From: Haloarcula vallismortis ATCC 29715
Lineage (GTDB): Archaea; Halobacteriota; Halobacteria; Halobacteriales; Haloarculaceae
Reading direction: 5' to 3'
NCBI RefSeq assembly: GCF_000337775.1
Contig: NZ_AOLQ01000059.1
Location: forward strand, 62,001-126,000
DNA: 64,000 nucleotides
The notes under the pieces were generated by a model. That model saw only the letters and a program-made list of their open reading frames with translations, ran no database searches and was not told where the DNA came from. Positions 52,515 to 60,661 of this stretch are shown here, piece after piece. The position numbers were made by a program, and so were the translations under genes. The stretch's first letter is position 1, and the number at the start of each line of letters is the position of its first letter.

Positions 52515-53192
52515 ATGCCAATCGAACAGCGCGGCGACGCCTCTGTCGTCACGCACGCGCTGGCGCGAGACGAACTGACTCGGATACGAAACGTCGAGAC
52601 CGAACAGGTCGCGTTCCGGAAGGGACTGGTCCGTCTCGGCCGTATCTGTGGCTACGAAATCATCGACGGCCGGATGGAGACCGAGTATACGGAGATCCAG
52701 ACACCGTTGACCACGACGATGGGTGAGCGAGTCAAAGGGCTCGACGACGTGGTCATCGTCAACGTCCTCCGCGCCGCGACGCCGTTCGTCGAGGGACTGC
52801 TCAAGGCGTTCCCCCGCGCTAGACAGGGCGTCATCTCCGCCAGCCGGGACGAGGAGGCCGGGATGAACGACGACGGCGAGTTCCCCATCTCAGTCGAGTA
52901 CGTCAAACTGCCCGAAATCACCGAGGACGACACCGTCATCATCGCGGACCCGATGCTTGCGACCGGGTCGACGATGGCCACGGTACTGGACTACATCACT
53001 TCGGAGAAGACAGAGCCGGAGAACCTGCTCGTCCTGGCCGCGGTTTCCGCGCCCGAGGGCATCGTCCGCGTCTCGGAAGCCCAGCCGGACGCTGACATCA
53101 TCAGCGTCGCTATCGACGATGAACTCGACGAGGACGGATTCATCGTTCCGGGGCTCGGCGACGCCGGTGACCGGGCCTTCCGGACGACCTGA
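52515..53192 (+). CDS. upp: uracil phosphoribosyltransferase
   Basis: 225 residues; makes UMP from uracil and PRPP (the product of prs at 3618-4472). The PRPP-binding motif is [21 protein letters not shown] near residues 140-160, and the C-terminal uracil loop is [14 protein letters not shown]. The start [26 protein letters not shown] is canonical. It lies 40 bases behind the TRAP permease and could be in the same transcript or alone. Confidence 0.95.
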   Translation: MPIEQRGDASVVTHALARDELTRIRNVETEQVAFRKGLVRLGRICGYEIIDGRMETEYTEIQTPLTTTMGERVKGLDDVVIVNVLRAATPFVEGLLKAFPRARQGVISASRDEEAGMNDDGEFPISVEYVKLPEITEDDTVIIADPMLATGSTMATVLDYITSEKTEPENLLVLAAVSAPEGIVRVSEAQPDADIISVAIDDELDEDGFIVPGLGDAGDRAFRTT

Positions 53193-53234
53193 ACGGTCGC
53201 GGCTCGCTCGACCTGTCGGCTGAGGGACGAAACG

Positions 53235-53239
53235 TTTTT
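53235..53239 (+). terminator. T5 run after upp
   Basis: A run of five thymines about 43 bases behind the upp stop, followed by an AT-rich stretch. A plausible U-rich transcript end, with no hairpin. Confidence 0.4.
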
Positions 53240-53456
53240 ATATTCGGCCCGAATTCGCTGATGATGTCGCGATTTTCTGGCCACCCACAGCTGCTGTACC
53301 CCCTCACTTCACCTGGAAACCAAAGGACGGCGGCACATTTTCGGTCCAGTTGAAACGTAGAAGACAGCTGTAAATATCCCCGCGGCGAGTGGGCGTCCTT
53401 CTTGTTAGACAGTGGCGGACCGGGAGACTTTCCTGTTGACGGGACAGCAACCCGGT

Positions 53457-53894
53457 ATGGTTCGACGCCGATACCGGGTCGCGGACACTGCCCAGCAACT
53501 CGTCGGCGGGTTCCTGCTCGCAGGACCGTTCGTCGTGACTGAGGAGGTGTGGGTGCTGGCCGAGAACATGTCCTGGTATCACGCGGTGCTCGTCGTCGGT
53601 ATCGTGTTCGCTATCGGCTACGGGGCGCTGTACAAGGCTGACGCCGACCGTGACGTGGACTCCGAGGCGGAGGTAGCCGGAATTCCGGTACGGTTCGTCT
53701 CACTGATGGGCGTCGCGTTCGGGTCGGTCACCATCCTCGCGTTCTCGCTGACCGCACCTGATACGTTTCTCGTTGACGGTGGAATTCTGCCGGACCCGAC
53801 GCCGATGGCTGTGTTCCTGACGACGCTGAAAGCCATCACTGTCGGCGCAATTTTCAGCGTTGTCGGGGCTGCGACGGCGGACAGCGTATTCTGA
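53457..53894 (+). CDS. DUF2391-like integral membrane protein
   Basis: 145 residues, four hydrophobic helices: QQLVGGFLLAGPFVVTEEVWVLA, WYHAVLVVGIVFAIGYGALYKAD, FVSLMGVAFGSVTILAFSLTAP and MAVFLTTLKAITVGAIFSVVGAATAD. The layout fits the DUF2391 (TIGR02587-like) family; the label is tentative. The ATG at 53457 (MVRRRYRVADTAQ) is preferred; a GTG at 53412 would add 15 residues. Function unknown. Confidence 0.7.
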   Translation: MVRRRYRVADTAQQLVGGFLLAGPFVVTEEVWVLAENMSWYHAVLVVGIVFAIGYGALYKADADRDVDSEAEVAGIPVRFVSLMGVAFGSVTILAFSLTAPDTFLVDGGILPDPTPMAVFLTTLKAITVGAIFSVVGAATADSVF

Positions 53895-53940
53895 CTGCGA
53901 CCCGCACACTTAATTGGGTTCCCCACTCCTTGATGTGCAT

Positions 53941-54525
53941 ATGGAGTATACGCTGGCTATCGACAACGCGCCGGAGACAGTTCCAGGTGGCACGGGAATC
54001 CTGCTCCTGCACCCGAGTACCGGTGAGACGGACCGACTGGACACGGACTTCCTCGCGACCGACACGGACTCGATGCTCGTCATCTCGACCCGGACTACCG
54101 CCCGGGAAGTCAAGCAGAAACTGGAGTACTACGAGGTCGATGAGTCGAAAGCGACCATCCTCGATACGCTGTCGGTCGAACGGGGCTACACCCGCCGCCG
54201 TTCCGAGGGTGTTCGGTACGTCTCCGCGCCGGACGACCTGTCCGGTATCGTCTCGGAAACCGAGACGTTCCTGCAGGACCACGACGGCAAACTCCGCGTG
54301 ACCTTCGACTCGCTGACGGAACTCATCTACTACGCTGACGAAGATGGCGCGCTGTCGGCCGTTGGGGACATTCTCGATCTGCTTGCGGAGTACGACGCCG
54401 TCGGGATGTTCCATCTCGCCGACGAGGTTCACGACGAGGAGACGGTCGCGAGGTTCCGGGAACTCTTCGACGGTGTCATCGAACTGTCTGAGGACGGAAC
54501 TGTCTCGAGTTCCTTCGAGGCGTAA
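53941..54525 (+). CDS. RecA/KaiC-fold protein without a P-loop
   Basis: 194 residues from ATG 53941 (MEYTLAIDNAPETVPGGTGILLLHPSTGETDRL). The pattern of alternating strands and helices, the SMLVISTRTTAREVKQKLEYY segment, KLRVTFDSLTELIYYADEDG and the AVGMFHLADEVHDEETV strand follow the RecA/KaiC-type domain. The Walker A site is replaced by LLHPSTGETD. The same degeneration occurs in the C-terminal half of the transducer fusion at 19432-21042. It may be a ligand- or partner-binding domain. Function unknown. Confidence 0.6.
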   Translation: MEYTLAIDNAPETVPGGTGILLLHPSTGETDRLDTDFLATDTDSMLVISTRTTAREVKQKLEYYEVDESKATILDTLSVERGYTRRRSEGVRYVSAPDDLSGIVSETETFLQDHDGKLRVTFDSLTELIYYADEDGALSAVGDILDLLAEYDAVGMFHLADEVHDEETVARFRELFDGVIELSEDGTVSSSFEA

Positions 54526-54709
54526 CTGACCACGATCCGTCCCGAATCCGTTGTTCCTTCGAGCGGTTCCCAACAGATAACCGACACTATGGGCTCACTG
54601 AGGGCTCCGATAGCGGTTCCCGCTCCCAAACGAAACGGTGTTTTCCCCCGGCAGCGCCGCCAACACCCCGTATGCGAACTCTTACCAGACCAACAACAAT
54701 TAAGAGGGT

Positions 54710-54730
54710 ATAACCCACATACAGGGTTGT
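54710..54730. promoter_or_regulatory. dyad directly abutting the start codon of the zinc-finger gene
   Basis: ATAACCC (54710-54716) and GGGTTGT (54724-54730) pair over seven positions, one G-T wobble, around a 7-base centre, ending immediately before the ATG at 54731. AT-rich DNA with a TATA-like aattaag element lies just upstream. If the transcript is leaderless, the dyad is an operator over the core promoter; otherwise it is a start-codon hairpin. Confidence 0.5.
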
Positions 54731-54889
54731 ATGCCGGAATGCCAGAACTGCGGTAATTTTGTAACGGCTGACTACGCGCGTGTGTTCACGCCGAACGGGG
54801 TCGAAAAGCCCAGGGTCTGTCCGCAGTGCGAGGACAAGATTCGTGACGGGGCAGATGTCCGTGAGGCCCGGTCCACACGCCGTGGATAG
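54731..54889 (+). CDS. mini zinc-finger protein (DUF7563-like)
   Basis: 52 residues with two zinc knuckles, ECQNCGN and VCPQCED (C4/C7 and C30/C33), basic C-terminal tail. It is a paralogue of the 49-residue gene at 58687-58836: both begin MPEC-x2-C and continue with a FARVF/YARVF segment. Likely DNA- or RNA-binding zinc protein; function unknown. The start ATG immediately follows a dyad. Confidence 0.75.
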   Translation: MPECQNCGNFVTADYARVFTPNGVEKPRVCPQCEDKIRDGADVREARSTRRG

Positions 54890-54992
54890 AACCGATCAGG
54901 AACTGCCGCCCTGTGACCTGACGGTTGCGGGGACGCTTTCCTCGCCGGCTGCACTCGCTTCCACTCGCTGTACTGGACAGGCGTTTCAGGGT

Positions 54993-56309
54993 CTACACTA
55001 GCGCGTCTGTCAGGCGTGTCCGTGCTTCTTCAAACACCGCGTCAGCACGGTCTGTGTCGCGGGCCTCCGCGGTAATCCGAACGAGTGGCTGTGTGCCGCT
55101 GGCTCGCAAGAGGAACCACGCGTCGCCGAGGTCGACGCGGACGCCGTCGAGCGTCGTCACGTCGTCGTAGGCGTCGGTTACCGTCTCCCGAACGCGGTCC
55201 ATCACAGTTTCCTTCTGCTCGGTTTCGATGCTGTCCCGTCGGATGGGGTAGTCCGGCACGTCGTCGGCGCGCTCGGCCAGCGAGCGCTCGCTGTCCAGGG
55301 CCGCAACGGTACAGGCCGCCAGCGGCCCGTCCGGACACAGCGTTCGCTCGGGCCAGATCCACGCACCGCTTGGCTCGCCACCGAAGGCCACGCCCTCGGC
55401 GCTCGCGGCCTCGGCGACGTACACGTCCCCGACCGGGGTGTACTCGACAGAGACATCAATATCACTGAGGTGGTCTTCGACGACGAGGCTCGTGTCGACC
55501 GGGACGGCGACCCGCTCGCCCGGTGCCGCCGCGGCGCGGGCGAACACGGCCAGCAACACGTCGCCGGAGAGAAAGGTCCCGTCGGCCGCGACCGCCCGCA
55601 TTCGGTCGGCGTCGCCGTCGTGTGCGATACCGAGGTCGGCGTCGGACTCGGCCACCAGCGTCGTCAGCGACTCGCAGTTCTCGGCTTTCGGCTCCGAGGG
55701 CCGACCCGGGAACGCGCCGTCGGGCTGGCCGTTGAGCGTCTCGACGGAACAGCCCAGTTCCGAGAGCGCGTCGACGCTGACCCGCCCCGCACCGTTGCCG
55801 AGGTCGACGACGACGTGGCTGTCGAGGTCGCTTTCGCCAATCTCCGCGACCAGCGCGTCAACATGACGCTGACTGGCGTCCCATGACTCGCTGTCGCCGC
55901 TTTCGTCCCACGACGCTGGCTCGAATGCGCCCTCGTCCAGTCGCTGCTCGATAGTCGACCGGAGGTCCGCGTCGAAGGCTTGCCCGCTAGGTTGCCAGAG
56001 CTTGATGCCGTTGTCTTCCGGCGGGTTGTGGCTCGCCGTCACGGCGACGCCGGCATCGGCGTCCTGCCACGCAACCGCCCGGCCGATAGTGGGTGTCGCC
56101 GCATTGCCGAGGTCGACCACGTCGACGCCGCTCTCCCGGAGGCCGGCCGCCAGCGCCGCCTGCAGGTACTCGCCGCTCGCTCGCGGGTCCCGGCCCACGA
56201 CGACCCGCTCGCAGTCGATGCCCAGCGCCCGCCCCACGGAGAGCGCCACCTCGGCTGTCACCGTCTCGCCGACGGGACCCCGAATCCCGCTCGTTCCGAA
56301 CTGTATCAT
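54993..56309 (-). CDS. phosphohexomutase (phosphoglucosamine/phosphomannomutase family)
   Basis: 438 residues of the alpha-D-phosphohexomutase superfamily. The phosphoserine loop is TASHNPPEDNG near residue 88, the metal loop is AHDGDADRM near 229-236, and FGGEPSGAW is the sugar-binding loop. RASGTQPLVR is the C-terminal phosphate-binding loop. It interconverts hexose-1-P and -6-P forms; GlcN versus Man/Glc specificity cannot be told from sequence alone. ATG 56309 (MIQFGTSGIRGP) is preferred over 56345. A second family member lies at 59240. Confidence 0.9.
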   Translation of the reverse strand: MIQFGTSGIRGPVGETVTAEVALSVGRALGIDCERVVVGRDPRASGEYLQAALAAGLRESGVDVVDLGNAATPTIGRAVAWQDADAGVAVTASHNPPEDNGIKLWQPSGQAFDADLRSTIEQRLDEGAFEPASWDESGDSESWDASQRHVDALVAEIGESDLDSHVVVDLGNGAGRVSVDALSELGCSVETLNGQPDGAFPGRPSEPKAENCESLTTLVAESDADLGIAHDGDADRMRAVAADGTFLSGDVLLAVFARAAAAPGERVAVPVDTSLVVEDHLSDIDVSVEYTPVGDVYVAEAASAEGVAFGGEPSGAWIWPERTLCPDGPLAACTVAALDSERSLAERADDVPDYPIRRDSIETEQKETVMDRVRETVTDAYDDVTTLDGVRVDLGDAWFLLRASGTQPLVRITAEARDTDRADAVFEEARTRLTDALV

Positions 56310-56393
56310 TACTGCTCTCTGCGTCGGGCCGGCCCTAAAATCCATCCGGCCTCGGACAGGGACTGCGGGCCGGCGGTCCCGGCGCTTGGTCTG

Positions 56394-56570
56394 TCACTGC
56401 GCTGGCGACCACTCGCAGGCCGTGCCGGTCGTCAGGCCCGCCTCGTCGATGTGAGCCGAGAGGCAGCCGTAGTTACAGAACTGCGCTGTCGGCTCTCCGT
56501 CGGGCGACTCGCTGACGAACACAGGGTCGTGGGTCTCGACCGGACAGCCACAGTACGTGCAGGCGGTCAT
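56394..56570 (-). CDS. small CxxC zinc protein
   Basis: 58 residues: MTACTYCGCPVETHDPVF, then FCNYGCLSAHIDE and CEWSPAQ. Four or more cysteines (C4, C7, C9, and the FCNYGC pair) suggest a zinc-binding treble-clef-like or ribbon protein. It starts 58 bases from the divergent rpiA. The very long antisense frame over rpiA is a shadow; this start is chosen because it gives the compact cysteine protein. Confidence 0.7.
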   Translation of the reverse strand: MTACTYCGCPVETHDPVFVSESPDGEPTAQFCNYGCLSAHIDEAGLTTGTACEWSPAQ

Positions 56571-56628
56571 ACGGACGCTTGCGGCCGGGAGAACAAACGT
56601 TTTGTCCGCGTCTGTCGACCCACCGCAC

Positions 56629-57315
56629 ATGAAACAGGGCGGCTCCGACGCAGCGAAACAGGCAGCGGGGGAATCAGCGGCCGAAGCAGTCGAGGACGGC
56701 ATGGTCGTCGGTCTCGGGACGGGATCGACGGCGGCCCACGCCATCCGCGCCATCGGGCGGGCAGTCGACGCCGGACTGGATGTGGTCGGCGTCCCCACGT
56801 CCTTCCAGTCCCGCCAGCTGGCCCGTGACTGTGGCATCCCGCTGGCCGACCTCGATGACGTGTCGGTCGACCTCGCCATCGACGGGGCCGACGAGGTGGC
56901 CGACGGCGACCTGATCAAGGGCGGCGGCGCGGCACACGCCCGAGAGAAGATCGTCGACGCGAATGCCGACCGCTTCCTCGTCGTCGCCGACCCGACGAAA
57001 GAAGCCGAGCGGCTCTCGGTGCCGGTACCTGTTGAAATACTGCCGATGGCCCGCTCGACGGTCGCCACGGCGGTCGAGGACGTGGGTGGCAACCCGGTGC
57101 TCCGCCGTGCAGAGCGCAAGGACGGCCCCGTCGTCACCGATAATGGGAACCTCGTCCTCGACTGTGACTTCGGTTCCATCGACGACCCCGCCACGCTCGC
57201 CAGTGACCTCGCCGCGCTCCCCGGTGTCGTCGAGCACGGGCTGTTCGTCGACACGGCTGACGAGATTCACCTCGGCACGGCAGACGGCGTCACCGTTCGA
57301 ACGCTATCGAAGTAG
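56629..57315 (+). CDS. rpiA: ribose-5-phosphate isomerase A
   Basis: 228 residues; interconverts ribose 5-phosphate and ribulose 5-phosphate, which links to prs via ribose 5-phosphate. Signatures are VVGLGTGSTAAHAI, DLAIDGADEV and LIKGGGAAHAREKI, the RpiA active-site set. ATG 56629 (MKQGGSDAAKQAAG) has the normal family start. Divergent from the small CxxC gene. Confidence 0.96.
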   Translation: MKQGGSDAAKQAAGESAAEAVEDGMVVGLGTGSTAAHAIRAIGRAVDAGLDVVGVPTSFQSRQLARDCGIPLADLDDVSVDLAIDGADEVADGDLIKGGGAAHAREKIVDANADRFLVVADPTKEAERLSVPVPVEILPMARSTVATAVEDVGGNPVLRRAERKDGPVVTDNGNLVLDCDFGSIDDPATLASDLAALPGVVEHGLFVDTADEIHLGTADGVTVRTLSK

Positions 57316-57337
57316 CTGTCGCTGGTCGGCTTGCGTC

Positions 57338-57343
57338 AAAAAA
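57338..57343 (-). terminator. T6 run behind the DUF1931 gene (minus strand)
   Basis: Six adenines on the plus strand give six U on the minus-strand transcript, about 20 bases after the stop at 57363. A plausible U-rich transcript end. Confidence 0.5.
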
Positions 57344-57362
57344 TACGCTGCTTGAAACGACC

Positions 57363-57530
57363 TTACAGGTCGCGCGGCTGGACCGTCTTCCGGTCGTTCT
57401 CGTCAGCTCGTCGGGCTGCGTCCTGGAGCAGCTCTTCGACTTCCTCGTCGAGTGCGTCGTAGAAGTCGGACGCTACGTTCATGTCGTTGAGCTCTTCCTT
57501 AACGGCGGCTTTGACGATTAGGTCTGCCAT
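57363..57530 (-). CDS. DUF1931 / histone-fold-like miniprotein
   Basis: 55 residues (MADLIVKAAVKEELNDMNV, then SDFYDALDEEVEELLQDA, ending DENDRKTVQPRDL). The helical pattern and the RKTVQPRDL end resemble the end of archaeal histones and DUF1931 proteins, whose fold is histone-like. It may bind DNA or form a fold partner. Upstream, 82-98 bases away, is the perfect inverted repeat at 57612-57628. Function unknown. Confidence 0.78.
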   Translation of the reverse strand: MADLIVKAAVKEELNDMNVASDFYDALDEEVEELLQDAARRADENDRKTVQPRDL

Positions 57531-57611
57531 ACAGACGAGGTATCGACGGGGGTTACTTATATACTTTCTCCAATTAGTTCGCTCTCGACCCTATTACCGG
57601 CAGTTTGAGGC

Positions 57612-57628
57612 GTTATACGACATATAAC
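57612..57628. promoter_or_regulatory. inverted repeat in the divergent rpiA/larB-side region
   Basis: GTTATA-CGACA-TATAAC, perfect 6-bp arms with a 5-base spacer, in AT-rich DNA between the DUF1931 gene (start 57530, minus) and larB (start 57820, plus). It could be an operator or a pair of overlapping divergent TATA elements. Confidence 0.45.
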
Positions 57629-57819
57629 CCCTTATAAATCCGGAATTGTGTTGGCAGTAATCCATCAGAATACGCCTTCTGGGCTGTGCTAGACGGCTAT
57701 TGTCCCGTTACTCCGGCCGAGCGTCGCTCACGCGCGCTCGCACAGGCCCGGCCCTGATTGGGACGAGACGACGACTGGGGACCGACGGATAGGAGTGGTC
57801 GTATCCCTGAGTGGGTCCC

Positions 57820-58584
57820 ATGCGCGATATACTCGATTCGGTTGCGGCGGGCGACCTCTCTCCGGCAGAGGCCGAGGCGGCGCTTGCGGGCTATGCGACC
57901 AGTGGGGCCGGACGGTTCGACGCTGCCCGGGAAGACCGTGCCGGCGTTCCCGAAGCCGTCCTGGCAGACGGAAAGACACCGACGGAAGTGGCGGATCTGG
58001 CGGCGACAGCTATCGAAACGACGGGACGAGCTATCGTGACGCGACTCGATACGGCCGACGCGACCGCGGTCCGGGAGCGGTTGGACGAGACCGCCCCGGA
58101 CGCGACGGTCCGATGGGATGACCGTTCGAACTGGCTGGTAGCGACAACGCCCGCGTTCGAACGTCCGTCACTGGATGCGTCAGTGGGTATCGTCACCGCC
58201 GGGACGTCCGACGCCGTTCCAGCCGGTGAAGCCGCGCTCATCGCCGAGGAGATGGGTGCGACGGTGACCCGTATCGACGACGTCGGCGTTGCGAGCCTCG
58301 CCCGGACGATAGACGCTGTCGATGGCTTCCGAGACCAGGACGTGCTCATCGTCGCAGCGGGTCGCGAAGGCGCGCTGCCGACGGTCGTCGCCGGCCTCGT
58401 GGACGTGCCGGTCATCGGCCTGCCCGTCTCGACCGGCTACGGCCACGGTGGCGAAGGTGAGGCAGCCCTTTCGGGACTGCTTCAGTCCTGTACCGCCCTC
58501 TCTGTCGTGAACATCGACGCCGGCTTCACTGCCGGAACGCAGGCCGGCCTAATCGCAAGACAGCTCGACGATGCGCGGTCGTAG
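57820..58584 (+). CDS. larB: nickel-pincer cofactor biosynthesis protein LarB
   Basis: 254 residues. LarB carboxylates and hydrolyses nicotinic-acid adenine dinucleotide toward the pincer cofactor of lactate racemase-type enzymes. The PurE-like AIR-carboxylase domain is seen in VGIVTAGTSDAVPAGEAALIAEEMG (about 118-142) and in VIGLPVSTGYGHGGEGEAALSGLLQSC. No larC or larE is adjacent. ATG 57820 (MRDILDSVAAGDLSPAEAEAAL) is preferred over the GTG at 57811. Confidence 0.88.
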   Translation: MRDILDSVAAGDLSPAEAEAALAGYATSGAGRFDAAREDRAGVPEAVLADGKTPTEVADLAATAIETTGRAIVTRLDTADATAVRERLDETAPDATVRWDDRSNWLVATTPAFERPSLDASVGIVTAGTSDAVPAGEAALIAEEMGATVTRIDDVGVASLARTIDAVDGFRDQDVLIVAAGREGALPTVVAGLVDVPVIGLPVSTGYGHGGEGEAALSGLLQSCTALSVVNIDAGFTAGTQAGLIARQLDDARS

Positions 58585-58606
58585 ACGCCCCCGCCACCCG
58601 CAAGCA

Positions 58607-58624
58607 TACCCAAGTATTTGGGTA
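58607..58624. promoter_or_regulatory. 18-bp palindrome behind larB / before the zinc-finger gene
   Basis: TACCCAA-GTAT-TTGGGTA, perfect 7-bp arms with a 4-base spacer, 23 bases after the larB stop and 63 bases before the zinc-finger ATG. It may be an operator for the downstream gene or a larB end structure. Confidence 0.5.
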
Positions 58625-58657
58625 AAGAGCTATGGGAACAACGCGCGTACGCGTATA

Positions 58658-58680
58658 CGTCGGCGGTGGTGTCGCCGACG
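58658..58680. promoter_or_regulatory. strong hairpin / dyad six bases before the start codon of the zinc-finger gene
   Basis: CGTCGGCG (58658-58665) and CGCCGACG (58673-58680) pair perfectly over eight bases around a 7-base loop, ending six bases before the ATG at 58687. The only sequence between is AACACG, which has no ribosome-binding site. A CGCGTACGCG palindrome sits at 58644-58653. Either an operator over the start region or a translation-blocking hairpin. Confidence 0.55.
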
Positions 58681-58686
58681 AACACG

Positions 58687-58836
58687 ATGCCTGAATGTGA
58701 TCATTGCGGCGCGCACGTCTCAGACCAGTTCGCCCGAGTGTTCGCGGATGAACGCGGGCATATCAGGGCTTGTCCCAACTGCTCGGCAAACGCTGGCATT
58801 GCCGAGGTATCGAGAGAGCGCGCCCAACAAGTGTGA
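58687..58836 (+). CDS. mini zinc-finger protein, paralogue of the gene at 54731
   Basis: 49 residues: two CxxC knuckles, ECDHCGA and ACPNCSA (C4/C7 and C29/C32), with the shared QFARVF segment between and a basic/acidic end SRERAQQV. Belongs to the same small haloarchaeal family (DUF7563-like) as 54731-54889. The start follows a hairpin. The longer frame from 58618 is not supported. Function unknown. Confidence 0.72.
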   Translation: MPECDHCGAHVSDQFARVFADERGHIRACPNCSANAGIAEVSRERAQQV

Positions 58837-58863
58837 GGCCCACTGGGCCACCAGCATCGTGCG

Positions 58864-59148
58864 ATGACTACCGCGCGGAGCCCTTACCACGTGTACGTCC
58901 TCCGGTGTGACGACAACACGTTTTACACCGGTTACACAACCGACGTAGAGCGTCGCGTCCGCGAACACGACGCCGGTGACGGCGCAAAGTACACGCGCGG
59001 CCGAACGCCAGTCGAACTAATCTACGTTGAGTCGTTTGACTCACAGTCCGACGCAATGAGCCGTGAATACGAGATCAAACAGTACACGAGAGCTGAGAAG
59101 GAACGGCTCGTCGAATCCAGCGACGCCGAAGCGGACTTCGATATCTGA
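58864..59148 (+). CDS. GIY-YIG domain protein (UPF0213/YhbQ-like)
   Basis: 94 residues. The GIY-YIG motif is HVYVLRCDDNTFYTGYTTDVERRVREH with the catalytic Arg and His, then KYTRGRTPVELIYVE with the third strand; a C-terminal helix carries SREYEIKQYTRAEKERLVES. It is the length of the compact single-domain YhbQ-like nucleases of unknown role in DNA repair. The ATG is 27 bases after the zinc-finger gene stop. Confidence 0.9.
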   Translation: MTTARSPYHVYVLRCDDNTFYTGYTTDVERRVREHDAGDGAKYTRGRTPVELIYVESFDSQSDAMSREYEIKQYTRAEKERLVESSDAEADFDI

Positions 59149-59239
59149 GTCGCCGCTCACCTCCCGCTGTCGATACCGGGAACATGACCGCTTACCGATG
59201 AGGCGTGACTTTTTGTCTGGGGGCTGAGAACCGCGGGCT

Positions 59240-60637
59240 ATGGACAACGATGCGGATGCCGACGCAGGTGCAATCGCCTTCGGGACGGACGGTTGGCGGG
59301 CGACGCTGGACGTGTTCACGAAGCCGCGGGTTCGGATGGTGGGGCAGGCCGTTGCCACGACGCTCGCCGAGCGCGGGGCGACCGGGACCGTCGCTATCGG
59401 GTACGATGCCCGTGAGACCTCGCCCGGGTTCGCCGACGAACTCGCGCACGTCCTGCGTGCGAACGGTTTCGACGTACTCTTGCCGGACCGGGACACGCCG
59501 ACACCGATCCTCGCCTGGACGGTGAAAGACCGCGACCTCGCGGGGGCACTCCAGATCACGGCCAGCCACAACCCACCGGAGTACAACGGCGTGAAGTTCA
59601 TCCCCGGCGACGGGTCGCCGGCTTTGCCCGACTGGACGGCCGCCTTCGAGGAAAACCTCGCCGTCCTCGACCCGCTCCCCGAAGACGAGTGGGGCGAACG
59701 GACTGAGGAAGACCTCATCGGCCCGTTCCACGACCACGCGTTGGAGTACGTCGACACCGACCTCGACGGCTTGCCTGTCGCCTACGACGCGCTGTACGGC
59801 AGCGGCCGCGGCGTCACCGACGCCTTGCTCGAAGCGGCTGGGGCCGACGTAACGCGGCTCAACTGCGAGCAGGACCCCGAGTTTGGCGGTGGCTCACCCG
59901 AACCGTCCGCGGAGAACGCCGAGGGCCTCGTTGCTGAGGTCAGCGACGGCGACGCCGCGCTGGGAATCATCAACGACGGCGACGCTGACCGAATCGGCGT
60001 CGTCACGCCCGATCGGGGCTATCTGGACCCCAACCTGTTTTTCGCCGCGATGTACGACTTCCTGCTTGAGGACGGGGCGGGCGACGTGGTCCGGACGGTG
60101 TCGACCTCCAGTATCGTCGACCGCGTCGCCGAGGCTCACGGACAGAACGTCCATGAAGTCGCCGTTGGATTCAAATGGGTCGCCGAGGCGATGGCCGAGC
60201 ACGACGCGCTGTTCGGGGGCGAGGAGTCCGGCGGCTTCGGCCTGCCGGACCACCTGCGGAACAAGGACGGCGTGCTGGTGGCGCTGGTCGCCGCTGCCGC
60301 CGAGCGCGAGGAATCACTTGACGCTCGTGTCGACCGACTGCTGAACGAACACGGCAAAATCCATCAGGACCGAATCAGCGTGGACTGTCCGGACGACCGA
60401 AAGGAACCAGTCCTCGACGACCTCGAAGTCGCGCTCCCGGACACGCTTGCGGGGGTCGCCGTCGACGGTATCAACACTGTTGACGGGTTCAAAATCCGGC
60501 TCGAAGACGGGACGTGGGTGCTCGTTCGCCCTTCGGGCACGGAGCCAAAACTCCGTGTCTACGCTGAGGCCGGGAGCGACGCCCGGGTCGACGAACTGCT
60601 TGATGCCGGTCGGGATCTGGTTGAACCCCTCGTTTAA
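59240..60637 (+). CDS. phosphohexomutase, second copy
   Basis: 465 residues. Phosphoserine loop ITASHNPPEYNGVKFIPGDG near residue 110; metal loop IINDGDADRIGVV; sugar loop FGGEESGGFG; phosphate loop VRPSGTEPKLR near the C-terminus. It is longer than the paralogue at 54993 and of the phosphoglucomutase/phosphomannomutase (pgm/manB) type. Substrate assignment is uncertain. Start ATG 59240 (MDNDADADAGAIAFGTDGWRATLDV). Confidence 0.92.
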   Translation: MDNDADADAGAIAFGTDGWRATLDVFTKPRVRMVGQAVATTLAERGATGTVAIGYDARETSPGFADELAHVLRANGFDVLLPDRDTPTPILAWTVKDRDLAGALQITASHNPPEYNGVKFIPGDGSPALPDWTAAFEENLAVLDPLPEDEWGERTEEDLIGPFHDHALEYVDTDLDGLPVAYDALYGSGRGVTDALLEAAGADVTRLNCEQDPEFGGGSPEPSAENAEGLVAEVSDGDAALGIINDGDADRIGVVTPDRGYLDPNLFFAAMYDFLLEDGAGDVVRTVSTSSIVDRVAEAHGQNVHEVAVGFKWVAEAMAEHDALFGGEESGGFGLPDHLRNKDGVLVALVAAAAEREESLDARVDRLLNEHGKIHQDRISVDCPDDRKEPVLDDLEVALPDTLAGVAVDGINTVDGFKIRLEDGTWVLVRPSGTEPKLRVYAEAGSDARVDELLDAGRDLVEPLV

Positions 60638-60661
60638 GCCCACAGCGCGCACCGTCGACAC

